A stretch of 64,000 nucleotides of DNA from assembly GCF_009183415.1 (NCBI RefSeq), contig NZ_WEHU01000024.1, positions 1 to 64,000 on the forward strand. The letters are read 5' to 3'. The position numbers were made by a program, and so were the translations under genes. Position 1 is the first letter of the stretch. Each line of letters begins with the position of its first letter. The notes beneath the pieces are model-generated. The model was not told the DNA's origin. It worked only from the letters and a program-made list of their open reading frames with translations, and made no database searches. The stretch comes from Bacillus sp. B1-b2 (GTDB taxonomy: Bacteria > Bacillota > Bacilli > Bacillales > Cytobacillaceae). Below are positions 45,569-54,706 of the stretch, one piece after another.

Positions 45569-45877
45569 AGACTTCCCCTTCTTTACGAACAATGGTTTAA
45601 GTGATTGGAATTTTATGTTTTAGCTGAAAAGATCACTTTCTTTTCTGCTTAATCTATACCTATATTTTACATGACTACTGCTTTTTTCTAAAGCGATCAA
45701 TTAGAGTTTCATAGATTAGCTAAAATGGCAGATATATTTTAAAAGCCACGACTACATTAAGCTCCTTTCTCTTATTTGCGAAACATAAAATTTTATCAGC
45801 ACTTAAACGATCATTATTTTCGATTCCTCTATGTAACACAAAAAAGACAGTGTCCATATACACTGTCCATCATAACT
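45569..45877. other. intergenic region with the AraC-gene terminator
   Basis: A hairpin GACAGTGT/ACACTGTC (45846-45853 and 45860-45867), followed on the minus strand by TTTTTT, ends the AraC gene. The rest is AT-rich and carries the promoter of the LacI gene, with no other features seen. Confidence 0.5.
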
Positions 45878-46792
45878 CTATGCATTTATCTGATGATCCA
45901 CTTGTTCCCTTACTCGTTTAATATCCTCTTTAGGTGGATAACCGTACATTCGAGAATATTCTCGGCTGAACTGTGATGGGCTCTCGTATCCAACTCGGAA
46001 AGCTACATCTGCCGCATCCGTTGATTCCGATAATAACAGTCGACGTGCTTCTTGTAGCCTCAGGTTTTTTTGAAATTGTATAGGACTCATTGCTGTTACT
46101 TCTTTAAAATATCGATGTAATGTTGCTGCACTCATATTGGCTCTTTCTGCTAAATCCTCTATACGAAAGGATTGAACAAAATTCTTCTTAATATGGTCAA
46201 TAACATGCCTAATTTGATAGGTTTGACTTCCCGCAATTGCCATTTGTTCAAGTGCACTTCCATGTTTACCTTGCATAATTAAATATAGAATTTCCTTTTT
46301 GTATAAAGGACTCAGAATAGGGATATCTTGCTTTTTATCTAATAACCTAGCTAATCGAAGAACAGCATCTAATAAAGATAACTCCACTTTATTTATGTAT
46401 AGTGCACGTTTTGCATTTTTCCCTTGTCCTGATTGTCCTTTGGCTTCACTTAGCAGCTCCAATATTTCTTTCGGTGTAAATTCTAGCTTAAATGCAAGAT
46501 ATGGATTTTCTAATGTAGCTTCTACTACTTGACCCGTAACTGGTAAATGTACAGAGGAAACAATATAATCTGCAGCTCCATAATTAAACTGCTCTTTAGC
46601 AAGAAATACTTCTTTCTTTCCTTGTACAATAATACAAAAGGAAGGACGAAAAACACCATGAATTGGCTCGGTCTTTTGAGATTCTCTTATAAAAGAGAGC
46701 GATGGAATAGCAGTGGAATGCACACCATCCATGCTTGTATTACGGATAATAACTTCCCCAAGCTCCCTTAGTTGAACTGATTCAATCGTCAT
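45878..46792 (-). CDS. AraC family transcriptional regulator
   Basis: A 304-residue AraC/XylS regulator of the AraC_N type. Residues 20-170 form the N-terminal cupin-like domain (IHGVFRPSFCIIVQGKKEVFL). The two helix-turn-helix motifs lie near the C-terminus in IEDLAERANMSAATLHRYFKEVT and DAADVAFRVGYESPSQFSREYSRMYG. GAGGGGTG lies five bases before the ATG at 46790-46792; a GTG seven codons upstream is not supported. It is divergent from a Crh-like gene and an aldo/keto reductase gene and most likely controls the latter, a common pairing for this AraC subfamily. Confidence 0.87.
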   Translation of the reverse strand: MTIESVQLRELGEVIIRNTSMDGVHSTAIPSLSFIRESQKTEPIHGVFRPSFCIIVQGKKEVFLAKEQFNYGAADYIVSSVHLPVTGQVVEATLENPYLAFKLEFTPKEILELLSEAKGQSGQGKNAKRALYINKVELSLLDAVLRLARLLDKKQDIPILSPLYKKEILYLIMQGKHGSALEQMAIAGSQTYQIRHVIDHIKKNFVQSFRIEDLAERANMSAATLHRYFKEVTAMSPIQFQKNLRLQEARRLLLSESTDAADVAFRVGYESPSQFSREYSRMYGYPPKEDIKRVREQVDHQINA

Positions 46793-46977
46793 AATTACAC
46801 CCCTCACGCACACTTATTATAAGGATCATAAAATATTTTCTTCTATTAGTAAATAACCATGATAGGAATAGGCAATCTTATGATAGCAATTGGATATCGC
46901 AACCCCCTTCATATGTTACATAATAAGAGTATAGGATTCATCTTAAACAATATGGATAAAAAGGAAGGAACAGAACA

Positions 46978-47238
46978 GTGATAGAAAAGCGCTTTACACT
47001 TAAGTTCCATTCAGGATATGCTCGTCCAGCTTGCTTATTGGTGAAAAGGCTCACTAATCTCCACGCTCAAATCTTCTTAGAATATAAAGACAACACCATA
47101 AGTTTAAACCATTCAGTCGATTCAGTTATGGAAATAATGTCTTTAGGCATCCAACCTGGATCTATTGTCAAAATCTATGCTCATGGTATAGATGAGAAAG
47201 AAGCGCTCAAAATAATAGCAGATTCAATTAATTACTGA
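46978..47238 (+). CDS. HPr-like protein with Ser46 kept and His15 replaced (Crh-like)
   Basis: An 86-residue protein with the HPr fold. The region around the phospho-histidine reads SGYARPACLLVKRL, so the active-site His of GIHARPA is Tyr14 here. The regulatory serine region SVDSVMEIMSLGIQPGS (Ser49) is intact. It therefore cannot relay PTS phosphate through His, but could be phosphorylated by HPr kinase and act as a CcpA corepressor, as Crh does (where His is Gln). The start is GTG behind AAGGAAGG. It lies 73 bases upstream of an aldo/keto reductase gene and opposite an AraC regulator. True Crh usually sits in a different locus, so this is a separate paralogue. Confidence 0.78.
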   Translation: MIEKRFTLKFHSGYARPACLLVKRLTNLHAQIFLEYKDNTISLNHSVDSVMEIMSLGIQPGSIVKIYAHGIDEKEALKIIADSINY

Positions 47239-47311
47239 AACTTCTCTAAATAAGCACTTATTTACTATTAGTATGAACTATTTCACCTATTAAGTACAGG
47301 AGGTCAACACA

Positions 47312-48292
47312 ATGAAATATACAAAATTAGGTAATACTGGTTTAGACGTCTCTCGACTTTGCCTTGGCTGCATGAGTTTTGGTGTAGCAGACCGCTGGAT
47401 TCATCCTTGGGTCTTAAATGAGGAAAACAGTCGCCCTATCATTAAAAAAGCACTCGATCTTGGGATTAATTTCTTTGATACAGCCAATATCTATTCCATG
47501 GGTACAAGTGAAGAAATTGTTGGAAGAGCATTAAAGGACTTCGCCAATCGTGATGAAATTGTACTTGCAACAAAAGTTCATGGTCGTATGCATGAGGGAC
47601 CTAATGGAGGCGGACTTTCTCGAAAAGCAATTATGAGCGAAATCGATAAGAGCTTAAAGAGATTAAGTACTGATTATGTGGATCTTTATATTATTCATCG
47701 CTGGGATTATCATACTCCTATTGAAGAAACAATGGAGGCATTACATGATGTTGTCAAAGCTGGAAAGGCAAGATATATTGGGGCCTCCGCTATGTATGCA
47801 TGGCAATTCCAAAAGGCCTTGCATGTAGCGGAAAAAAATAATTGGACACGATTTGTTTCTATGCAAAATCATTTGAACCTAATCTATCGTGAAGAAGAAA
47901 GAGAGATGTTACCACTTTGTAAGGAAGAGAGAATTGGAGTAACTCCCTATAGCCCCCTTGCATCAGGTAGATTAACACGTGATTGGTCAGAAACAACCTA
48001 TCGTTCAGAAACAGATGAAATTCAAAAATCGAAATATAATCCAAGTGCGAATGCAGATCAAGTGATTGTAGAGAGGGTGGCTTCTATTGCAGAGCAACAT
48101 GGTGTTCCTCGTACTCAAATTGCACTTGCTTGGTTGCTACAAAAAGAAACCATAACTGCTCCAATTATTGGTGGTACGAAACTATCCCATGTAGAAGGCG
48201 CTGTAGATGCACTTTCCTTTCATTTAACAGCAGATGAAATTGCATACTTAGAAGAACCTTATGTGCCTCATTCTGTAGTGGGACATAATTAA
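47312..48292 (+). CDS. aldo/keto reductase
   Basis: A 326-residue NADPH-dependent aldo/keto reductase with N-terminus KYTKLGNTGLDVSRLCLGCMSFG, catalytic Asp and Tyr in FFDTANIYSMG, Lys in LATKVHGRM and His in YIIHRWD. The cofactor-binding C-terminus is APIIGGTKLSHVEGAVDAL. It resembles the YajO/YrpG-type reductases. AGGAGG precedes the ATG. It follows the Crh-like gene and is divergent from an AraC regulator that may sense its substrate. A 13-bp hairpin without a T run lies after the stop (48300-48340). Confidence 0.88.
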   Translation: MKYTKLGNTGLDVSRLCLGCMSFGVADRWIHPWVLNEENSRPIIKKALDLGINFFDTANIYSMGTSEEIVGRALKDFANRDEIVLATKVHGRMHEGPNGGGLSRKAIMSEIDKSLKRLSTDYVDLYIIHRWDYHTPIEETMEALHDVVKAGKARYIGASAMYAWQFQKALHVAEKNNWTRFVSMQNHLNLIYREEEREMLPLCKEERIGVTPYSPLASGRLTRDWSETTYRSETDEIQKSKYNPSANADQVIVERVASIAEQHGVPRTQIALAWLLQKETITAPIIGGTKLSHVEGAVDALSFHLTADEIAYLEEPYVPHSVVGHN

Positions 48293-48486
48293 CTTACAAA
48301 ACTCTATCTCTGTATTAAACCTAATGCCAGAGATAGAGTTACATATCTACTTTTATTCCTTCCGCATCACATCTTAATCTATAAAAATCTTGTACCCAAT
48401 CTTTCTCCTCATCTATAGTTTCATACATTTTGATTAATCTTCTCTTACCTACTCTTCTATCTATAATTGCTAATATCAAATAAAAC

Positions 48487-48515
48487 AAAAAAGCCGAATA
48501 TTTCCATTCGACTTT
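48487..48515 (-). terminator. intrinsic terminator of the PadR gene
   Basis: AAAGCCGAAT and ATTCGACTTT form a 10-bp hairpin with one mismatch, followed on the minus strand by TTTTTTG, 12 bases beyond the PadR stop. Confidence 0.75.
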
Positions 48516-48526
48516 ATTTGTTAAGA

Positions 48527-49066
48527 TCATATTTCTTCATTAGTTATTCGTTTGATTAACTCATCTAACCAATAAATAGTATGATCTGCTTTTGTTGTAT
48601 AGTAACCACTTATAAATCCCATGAATTTTTCCTTACTTGCATCAACTGACATACGTTGTTCAAGTGATTTTAAATGATTCCAATGTTCGGTATAATTCTT
48701 TCGTTTTGTCTCCAGAATCTCTACTACTTTTTCACGCTCAACATACTTAATATTTGCTATTCCAACCAGCATCTCATTAATTCCATCTGCTTTTTCAAAA
48801 AGCTTGTAGATTTTCTTTGGTAACTCTTTTCTACCTTTTTCTGTAATACCAAACACTTGTTTATCTGGTCTGTGCTCTTCCTTAATAATTTCAATTGCTT
48901 CTACTAAGCCTTGCTTTACCAAGGAATCAAAATGATAGTAAAGTTTACTTTCTGTTAATCCACTTAATTCATCAAATGGAATCGGTTCGGAAAGTCTTTT
49001 TTTTATATTATAAGGATAATTGTTACCCTCTATCAGTTTGCTTAGTATAAATATTTGGATAGACAT
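48527..49066 (-). CDS. PadR family transcriptional regulator
   Basis: A 179-residue PadR-type repressor with an N-terminal winged helix (IFILSKLIEGNNYPYNIKKRLSEPIPFDELSGLTESKLYYHFDSL, with the conserved Y-x-H/F-D-S/x-L at the recognition helix) and a C-terminal helical Vir_act_alpha_C-like dimerisation domain. It lies 44 bases downstream of the start side of a YhgE-like exporter gene in the same direction, so the two are one operon and this protein probably represses it. Ligands of PadR regulators are often phenolic acids or antibiotics. Confidence 0.85.
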   Translation of the reverse strand: MSIQIFILSKLIEGNNYPYNIKKRLSEPIPFDELSGLTESKLYYHFDSLVKQGLVEAIEIIKEEHRPDKQVFGITEKGRKELPKKIYKLFEKADGINEMLVGIANIKYVEREKVVEILETKRKNYTEHWNHLKSLEQRMSVDASKEKFMGFISGYYTTKADHTIYWLDELIKRITNEEI

Positions 49067-49110
49067 ATGCTAATGCTCCTTCAAGAAGAATTATCCTTAT
49101 TTTAGCAAAG

Positions 49111-50298
49111 TTAAGCAGTAATTTCAGTAGTATTCTTAACGGATTCAGGGTTAACCAACCCTTTTTCTATTGGCATTGGCTTGTGGAGAAATGTGACAAT
49201 TAAAATGTTAATAACCATTGCTCCTGCCCCAATTGCAACCATTGACCACATAAACGGGCTTGGGCTAATGCTTCCAAAAAGATCTGCATAATATGCTTGA
49301 ACAGAATAGTACATTGGTGAAATATGACTCATCCATTGAAATGGTCCATACATCATATCACGAGGAATTGTAGCTCCATTAGCTAATGTTTGCATTAATA
49401 ATATTGGTAAGTTTAAAATCATTCCACCTTCACCGATTAAGAAAATTAATACAGCTGTGAAATTAAAACATACCATATAATTTAACATTTGATGTCCAAC
49501 TATATTTAAGAATAATTCTCCACTTGGTTGATTGATTAAATAAGCAATACCTGTAGCTGCTAGAGAAGATACAACGGCAATTAATAAAGCTGTTAACTGA
49601 ACATAGATGAAAAGTCGAGTTTTAGTAGCTCTCCCTCTACTTGCTCTAAATGCTCCTACTAATTGCATAGCTCCTATCATTGCTCCAACATATCCTGCCA
49701 TTGTTAAAAACATTGGCATCATATTGTTATTCATTCCATCAGGAACATTATTAATAGTTACAACATTTCCTACATAAGCTGTTTCAATTTTATCTGCTAA
49801 ACCAGCAGCTTGTTCTTGAGGAACATTAAAGTTAGCTATTACACCTTGTGCTGTTTGCTTTGAAAATTGCTCACTCAACTGTTCATTGATTTGCGTTACA
49901 ACTGAATTCATAGTGGAAGAAACAGTAGTTGGTCCAGCCTCATTAATCGTAAAGTCAATGCTAGAAGAAACTTCCCCTTTTTGTAAATTCTCAGAAAAAG
50001 TTGCTGGAATATGAATCACTAAGGCAAGGTCATTCTTTTCTAATTCATTTAATGCTTGTTTATTCGTTAAATCTGTTTCTATTTCTTTAAAAGGTAATTT
50101 TCCTTGTAATTGATCAGCTATTGTTGCACCGTATTCACCAGCATCGTCATTTACAATAGCAACTGATAATTGATCTACGTTTCCTGGAATAGCTGAATAT
50201 CCAGGTAAAAAGATTCCAAGCATGGCAACTGCGTAAAAAATCCCCATAAAAATAGCAGCAATTGCACCTCTTGTTTTTAAGAATTGTGTAAATTTCAT
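49111..50298 (-). CDS. YhgE/Pip-like ABC-2 family exporter (DUF3533)
   Basis: A 395-residue membrane protein with an N-terminal helix, a large extracellular domain (about 40-185), and five helices in the second half (residues 195-375). The motif SVAIVNDDAGEYGATIADQL is typical of the YhgE/Pip N-terminal domain. Such proteins resemble ABC-2 permeases without an ATPase partner and take part in resistance to toxic compounds. A GGAAGG site precedes the ATG at 50296-50298; earlier starts overlap it. It is cotranscribed with the PadR gene. A homologue with a MarR regulator lies divergently at 51421. Confidence 0.85.
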   Translation of the reverse strand: MKFTQFLKTRGAIAAIFMGIFYAVAMLGIFLPGYSAIPGNVDQLSVAIVNDDAGEYGATIADQLQGKLPFKEIETDLTNKQALNELEKNDLALVIHIPATFSENLQKGEVSSSIDFTINEAGPTTVSSTMNSVVTQINEQLSEQFSKQTAQGVIANFNVPQEQAAGLADKIETAYVGNVVTINNVPDGMNNNMMPMFLTMAGYVGAMIGAMQLVGAFRASRGRATKTRLFIYVQLTALLIAVVSSLAATGIAYLINQPSGELFLNIVGHQMLNYMVCFNFTAVLIFLIGEGGMILNLPILLMQTLANGATIPRDMMYGPFQWMSHISPMYYSVQAYYADLFGSISPSPFMWSMVAIGAGAMVINILIVTFLHKPMPIEKGLVNPESVKNTTEITA

Positions 50299-50341
50299 GT
50301 ATTGCATCCTTCCTTTTTCTAAAATATATTTCAATTAAACT

Positions 50342-50378
50342 ACTTTAATTAAAGTACTTAAATTAGATTACTCGAGTA
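50342..50378 (-). promoter_or_regulatory. candidate PadR operators
   Basis: Two perfect palindromes, ACTTTAATTAAAGT (14 bp) and TACTCGAGTA (10 bp), sit within 40 bases just upstream of the exporter-PadR operon start. PadR regulators bind such AT-rich dyads. Confidence 0.5.
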
Positions 50379-50823
50379 GTATATTCCAATCTTTATATAG
50401 TGTCAATATAAAAAAATTACAACATTAGTTAGTTCTTCTTATAAAAACATAGAGTGTTTGTACTATTTTTTTATCCATATTTAAGTATTGTGTATTGCAT
50501 GAGAAATAGACTTGTATAAAAAAGGAGAAATGGTAAGATGAAAAGACAAAGAACGAGATTAAGGATAATTTGAGACAAAATGGTGTACCAAAGGAGAGTC
50601 ACCAGCTTCTTCTAATGGAGGGTGAATGTTCATTAATTTAAAATAATATAAACTTATATGAAGCGATTGCTAATCATTATTATCACTTTGTAAGAATAAT
50701 TAGCATTTCTATACAATAGTAATTTAAATTTATTTCTTGCGATGTCACTCATATAAATATGCATAAAAGAGATTCAACCTCTACCCTTAATTCTCTATTT
50801 TACTCTTTAACACATTTAACACT

Positions 50824-50852
50824 TTGACAAACGAACAAACTTCCCATATACT
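50824..50852 (+). promoter_or_regulatory. sigma-A promoter of the marR-like gene
   Basis: A perfect -35 TTGACA (50824-50829) and a -10 TATACT (50847-50852) are 17 bases apart. Confidence 0.8.
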
Positions 50853-50882
50853 AGCATAGTCGATAATCGTCTATGCTAGTAT
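50842..50882 (+). promoter_or_regulatory. MarR operator dyad over the -10 box
   Basis: ATACTAGCATAG (50848-50859) and CTATGCTAGTAT (50871-50882) are perfect 12-bp inverted arms. The 17-mer TCCCATATACTAGCATA at 50842-50858 recurs at 51358-51374 upstream of the exporter gene. The dyad plus the following T run also looks like a terminator, so a leader attenuator is an alternative. Confidence 0.75.
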
Positions 50883-50904
50883 TTTTATTTAGGGAGGAAA
50901 TAAT

Positions 50905-51339
50905 ATGGGATTTGATCTAGAAAATAATGCACTTGGTTTGTTATTATCTAGAACATACTTTACTTTTAAAAAAGAAACTACTCATTTATTACAACCATTG
51001 GATATTACTCCAGAGCAATTTGGCATCTTGGAGCAATTGACAAGGTATAATGGTATTTCTCAAAAGGCATTGGCAGAACTTCATGGGAAAGATCAGACAA
51101 GTGTTGGCAAAACGCTTGACCGATTGGAAAAGAAAGAGTTAATTAACCGTACTACTGATCCTAATGATAGGAGAGCCATTGTTCTTCAGGTATCAGAAAA
51201 GGGACAAGCGCTTTATGAAGAGGCTAAGATAACAATGGAAAAGTCCCTTGAACCATTGAAAGAGATTTTTACAGAAGAAGAAGCTAACCAGCTTATTTCA
51301 TCCCTAAATAAAATTTATTATAAGCTATCCGGTCAATGA
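50905..51339 (+). CDS. MarR family transcriptional regulator
   Basis: A 144-residue MarR-type winged-helix repressor. The DNA-binding core is ISQKALAELHGKDQTSVGKTLDRLEKKELINRTTDPNDRRAIVLQVSEKG, with the wing DPNDRR. It would act as a dimer, released from DNA by a small-molecule ligand. GGGAGG precedes the ATG. Its promoter is overlapped by a 12-bp dyad, and half of that dyad recurs ahead of the exporter gene 82 bases downstream, so autoregulation and control of the exporter are expected. Confidence 0.9.
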   Translation: MGFDLENNALGLLLSRTYFTFKKETTHLLQPLDITPEQFGILEQLTRYNGISQKALAELHGKDQTSVGKTLDRLEKKELINRTTDPNDRRAIVLQVSEKGQALYEEAKITMEKSLEPLKEIFTEEEANQLISSLNKIYYKLSGQ

Positions 51340-51357
51340 TTAGGCCGGGCTTTTTTA
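51323..51357 (+). terminator. terminator of the marR-like gene
   Basis: AGC..CCGG and CCGG..GCT pair with a bulge and run into TTTTTT, overlapping the end of the gene. It lies just before the second copy of the operator half-site. Confidence 0.65.
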
Positions 51358-51374
51358 TCCCATATACTAGCATA
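51358..51374 (+). promoter_or_regulatory. second MarR operator copy
   Basis: TCCCATATACTAGCATA is identical over 17 bases to the left part of the marR operator, and TATACT (51363-51368) could again be a -10 box, although no good -35 precedes it. Confidence 0.65.
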
Positions 51375-51420
51375 TGCATTTATTGGTTGTGCACTTATTT
51401 TTATTAAAAAGGAGTTAGAC

Positions 51421-52503
51421 ATGTTTAAAACAATTAAAGCTTTTTTAGGTATTTTACAGACGAAGATAGGTATTGTATTTGCTATACTTGTACCTTTATT
51501 ATTTACTGTTATATGGATGACTGGATATAACGGTGCAACAGATAGAGTGGATCAATTAAACGTGGGTATTGTTAATGAAGATGGCCAAGCTGGGGAGAAC
51601 ATTTCTGCTTCCATAGCGAAAGGTGTTCCTTTTACAACGGAGAATTACGCTTCCCTTTCTAAAGCAAAGGAAGATATGGACGCTGGAAAATTAGTAATGA
51701 TTATTGAATTTCCAACCAATTTCGCAAGTAACATTGGAAGTCATAGCGAAACTTCTATTAATTATTACGTAAACAAAGCAAATTCTGAGGTAGCCGTTTC
51801 CATAGCGGAATCTGCTGCTGAGCAAATTACGGCAACTGTCAATAAACAAGTGGTTCAAGATAACCATCAGGATTTAGTAACAACTAATTTGGAAGAAGTG
51901 AATGGTGTAGACAATTTTGCTATTACCATGTTACCAATGGTGTTAGGCTTTGTTACTTACATTGGTGTTATGACTATGAATATTCAGTTTAATTTATCCT
52001 CTCAATTTCTGAAGAAAAGCTTTTCAAAGTGGGATATTTTTTGGGCAAGACAAATTTTAATGCTCATTATTGCAGTTGTTGGTTCCTTTATTGTAACTAA
52101 TATTGCGTTATTATTTGTAGATCCTATGGCATCTTATTTAGAAATGTGGGGCTTTCACATTCTAGTTTATATCGCTAGCATGTGTGTTACACAAATGGCA
52201 TTTGCCTTATTTGGTGGTGTTGGAGCTCTCTTTAACGTTGCGTTAATTCCATTCCAACTTATGACGGCTGGTAATATTATCCCATCCGAAATGTTAACAC
52301 CTTTTTATCGCCATATTGGTAGTTTCCTACCTGCTTCAAATGCAATTCAAGGATATATGCGTTTAATTAACAGTGGTTCCACTATCTCTACTTATATTAT
52401 CCATTTACTATTAATTGCTGCTGTTACGTGGGGAATTACTGTTTTAAGAACTGCTTTAACTAAGCCAGCTGTTAAAATGGCTACTAATCCAGTTGCGCAT
52501 TAA
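51421..52503 (+). CDS. YhgE/Pip-like ABC-2 family exporter (DUF3533)
   Basis: A 360-residue homologue of the exporter at 49111, with N-terminal helix, extracellular domain starting VDQLNVGIVNEDGQAGENIS, and five C-terminal helices beginning near residue 165. The core segment reads NFAITMLPMVLGFVTYIGVMTMN. AAGGAG precedes the ATG. It forms a MarR-controlled unit and probably exports toxic organic compounds. The two modules together, each with a different type of regulator, suggest response to different inducers. Confidence 0.85.
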   Translation: MFKTIKAFLGILQTKIGIVFAILVPLLFTVIWMTGYNGATDRVDQLNVGIVNEDGQAGENISASIAKGVPFTTENYASLSKAKEDMDAGKLVMIIEFPTNFASNIGSHSETSINYYVNKANSEVAVSIAESAAEQITATVNKQVVQDNHQDLVTTNLEEVNGVDNFAITMLPMVLGFVTYIGVMTMNIQFNLSSQFLKKSFSKWDIFWARQILMLIIAVVGSFIVTNIALLFVDPMASYLEMWGFHILVYIASMCVTQMAFALFGGVGALFNVALIPFQLMTAGNIIPSEMLTPFYRHIGSFLPASNAIQGYMRLINSGSTISTYIIHLLLIAAVTWGITVLRTALTKPAVKMATNPVAH

Positions 52504-52531
52504 TTTATATTAATAATTCACTATACCATAC

Positions 52532-52578
52532 AAAAAAGCTATCTAATTTCGTCTTTTCCAGACTAACATTAGATAGCT
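52532..52578. terminator. bidirectional terminator between the exporter and chemoreceptor genes
   Basis: AGCTATCTAAT (52537-52547) and ATTAGATAGCT (52568-52578) form an 11-bp stem. T runs follow on the minus strand (TTTTTT) and moderately on the plus strand. Confidence 0.8.
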
Positions 52579-52586
52579 CTATTTAT

Positions 52587-54650
52587 TTAAATCTTAAAGA
52601 ATCCAATCTTATCTTTCATTTCATTTGTCATCTCACCTAAACTTACGGCAGCTCCACTAACTTCCATAGTAGAAGAGGACATTTCCTCAGATGAAGCAGA
52701 AATTTCTTCTGCTGATGCCGCTACATCCTCTGAAATAGCTGCAATGTTCTCTAACTCATCTAGAATAATATCTTTGTCTTTTTGAACTAGAGCAGAAACT
52801 TCTTTTGATTTCATCATCTTTGGAATCATGCCTTCAACTGCTGTAATAATCTCTTGGAACGATTCAATCGTGAGGTGTAATTGATTCTTCTGGTGTATTA
52901 ATTCTTTATTCACTTCTTCTGTAGAACCAACCATCTTCCCTGTATCAACCGTTATTCCTTTAATCACGGCGTCAATCTGTTTAGATGATTCACTACTTTT
53001 TTCAGCTAGTACTCTTATTTCATTTGCCACAACAGAAAAACCTTTACCTGCTTCACCAGCTCTTGCTGCTTCAATGGCCGCATTTAATGCTAATAGATTA
53101 GTTTGATCTGCAATGGAATGAATCATCCCTGTCATTTTCTGTATGGAAGTAATATTATCTTCTACAGAATGAACTCGATTAATAAGACCCATAAATGTCT
53201 TATTTAATGTATCAAAAGATTGAATCATATTTTCCATTTCTGTACTATTATTATTTGCTTTGCTCATGATGGTAGTAGCGGAATCATTTATGCCTGTAAT
53301 AGAGTCGTCCATCCCATCTAAATCACTTGCAAAACGATTGATTATCCCCTTAATATCACTAAGCTTTTCGTGCTGATTAGAAGCACCATCTGCAACATCA
53401 GCGATAGCAGATGCAACATTTTCAGAGGTTGTACTAATCTCTTGAGAGAATGTCGATAAGTTTCTTGCATGATTATCAATATTTTCCGCATTTTTTTGAA
53501 AATTACCAATAACATCTGTTAATTTATTCTGCATATCAAAAAGAGACTTCCCAATATCTCCAAGTTCATCTTTTCTATTTAATTCCTTTTCGGTAAACTC
53601 GTTAATTAAATGCCCTTGTGCAATCGACTCTGCTATATAGCTGTATTTCTTCGCAGTTTTACCCATTCTTGAAGCATAGAATACAATAAAGGCAGAAAGA
53701 ATTACTGTTGCGATTATCACAGCGATAATAAACTGAGTTAATAAATGATCTAGACTAGCAAGTAAATGATCCTCACTTACAGAAATTGCTATTTTCCATT
53801 CTGTATCTGGAATGGTGTCGTAATAAAATAGATACTTATCATTCTCTATACTATAATCTAGTTCGCCTCTTTCTGATTCAAGAAACTCACTTGAAACAGT
53901 AGAAAAAGGAGATTTGTCTTTATCAGATATATTGGTAGTTGTTAATAAATCATTATCTACTCCAGCTAGATATATTCCATCTGATTCAACTAGAATAGCT
54001 TGACCATTATAATCGATTTTTAAGTCTTTAATAAAGTTTTGAATACTACTAATATCCATATCTACTGTAACTACACCTTGTAGTGCATTGTTAGGTTGTT
54101 TGAATGGGTAAGCAGCTGTAACCATTGCTACATTAGTAGATGGATCTACATATGCCTTCGTCCATCCACCATTTTCTTGTTTACCAACTGTGTACCATTC
54201 TGTAGACCAAATATCGATATTACCTGTTGTATAAGAGTCATCTGCTTTAATACTAGTACCTTCTCGATAAGCATATGGTGCATACTTCTCTTTTCCTGAA
54301 AATGTATTCTTATCAAACCAAACTCCCATACCAAAAGTCTGCTGATTCAATCCGATGTAATTTATGAGCATCTCATCATAATTATTTTCTGATAATAAAT
54401 CCCCATTTACTTCAATTGTTTTAGCAAACGTTCTGGCAGATTCTTTCTCCATAGTTAACAGTCTACTAATACTTTCTGTTGTTTCCTTTAATTTTGTACC
54501 CATTTGTTCATCCAGTTGTTTGACAATTATATTTTTAGCAAACGAATAGCCAATAGTAGATATAATAACTAGTACAACTAATACAATCGGAATAATTAAA
54601 GAAATCATAGATGCTGCGATGCCTTTTTTTCCATTGCGTAATTTTCTCAT
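52587..54650 (-). CDS. methyl-accepting chemotaxis protein
   Basis: A 687-residue transmembrane chemoreceptor. Helix 1 lies near residues 12-38 and helix 2 near 305-325; between them is a double-Cache (dCache_1) ligand-binding domain (about 40-295, including [16 protein letters not shown] and [13 protein letters not shown]). A HAMP domain follows (about 328-385). The cytoplasmic signalling helices contain the conserved hairpin tip [20 protein letters not shown], where CheA and CheW bind. The ATG is preceded by GGAGGG. The ligand is unknown; amino acids and sugars are typical for dCache receptors. A flagellar system must be encoded elsewhere. Confidence 0.92.
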   Translation of the reverse strand: MRKLRNGKKGIAASMISLIIPIVLVVLVIISTIGYSFAKNIIVKQLDEQMGTKLKETTESISRLLTMEKESARTFAKTIEVNGDLLSENNYDEMLINYIGLNQQTFGMGVWFDKNTFSGKEKYAPYAYREGTSIKADDSYTTGNIDIWSTEWYTVGKQENGGWTKAYVDPSTNVAMVTAAYPFKQPNNALQGVVTVDMDISSIQNFIKDLKIDYNGQAILVESDGIYLAGVDNDLLTTTNISDKDKSPFSTVSSEFLESERGELDYSIENDKYLFYYDTIPDTEWKIAISVSEDHLLASLDHLLTQFIIAVIIATVILSAFIVFYASRMGKTAKKYSYIAESIAQGHLINEFTEKELNRKDELGDIGKSLFDMQNKLTDVIGNFQKNAENIDNHARNLSTFSQEISTTSENVASAIADVADGASNQHEKLSDIKGIINRFASDLDGMDDSITGINDSATTIMSKANNNSTEMENMIQSFDTLNKTFMGLINRVHSVEDNITSIQKMTGMIHSIADQTNLLALNAAIEAARAGEAGKGFSVVANEIRVLAEKSSESSKQIDAVIKGITVDTGKMVGSTEEVNKELIHQKNQLHLTIESFQEIITAVEGMIPKMMKSKEVSALVQKDKDIILDELENIAAISEDVAASAEEISASSEEMSSSTMEVSGAAVSLGEMTNEMKDKIGFFKI

Positions 54651-54706
54651 ATTATCCCTCCAAATATAAACCTATAAACACTATATCGGTAGGAATAACA
54701 ACTATT

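Larger units (their letters stand above)
50299..50904. other. divergent regulatory region between the two exporter modules
   Basis: The left part holds palindromes ACTTTAATTAAAGT (50342-50355) and TACTCGAGTA (50369-50378) upstream of the PadR-linked exporter. The middle 50520-50645 reads like a short decayed coding segment (KTKNEIKDNLRQNGVPKE frame). The right end holds the MarR promoter and operator. Confidence 0.5.

Noticed and set aside
48339-48530. 63-codon minus-strand ORF overlapping the stop of the PadR gene by four bases
   Set aside because: The PadR terminator hairpin (48487-48515) lies inside it, and there is no ribosome binding site. The translation of the hairpin explains its N-terminal part.
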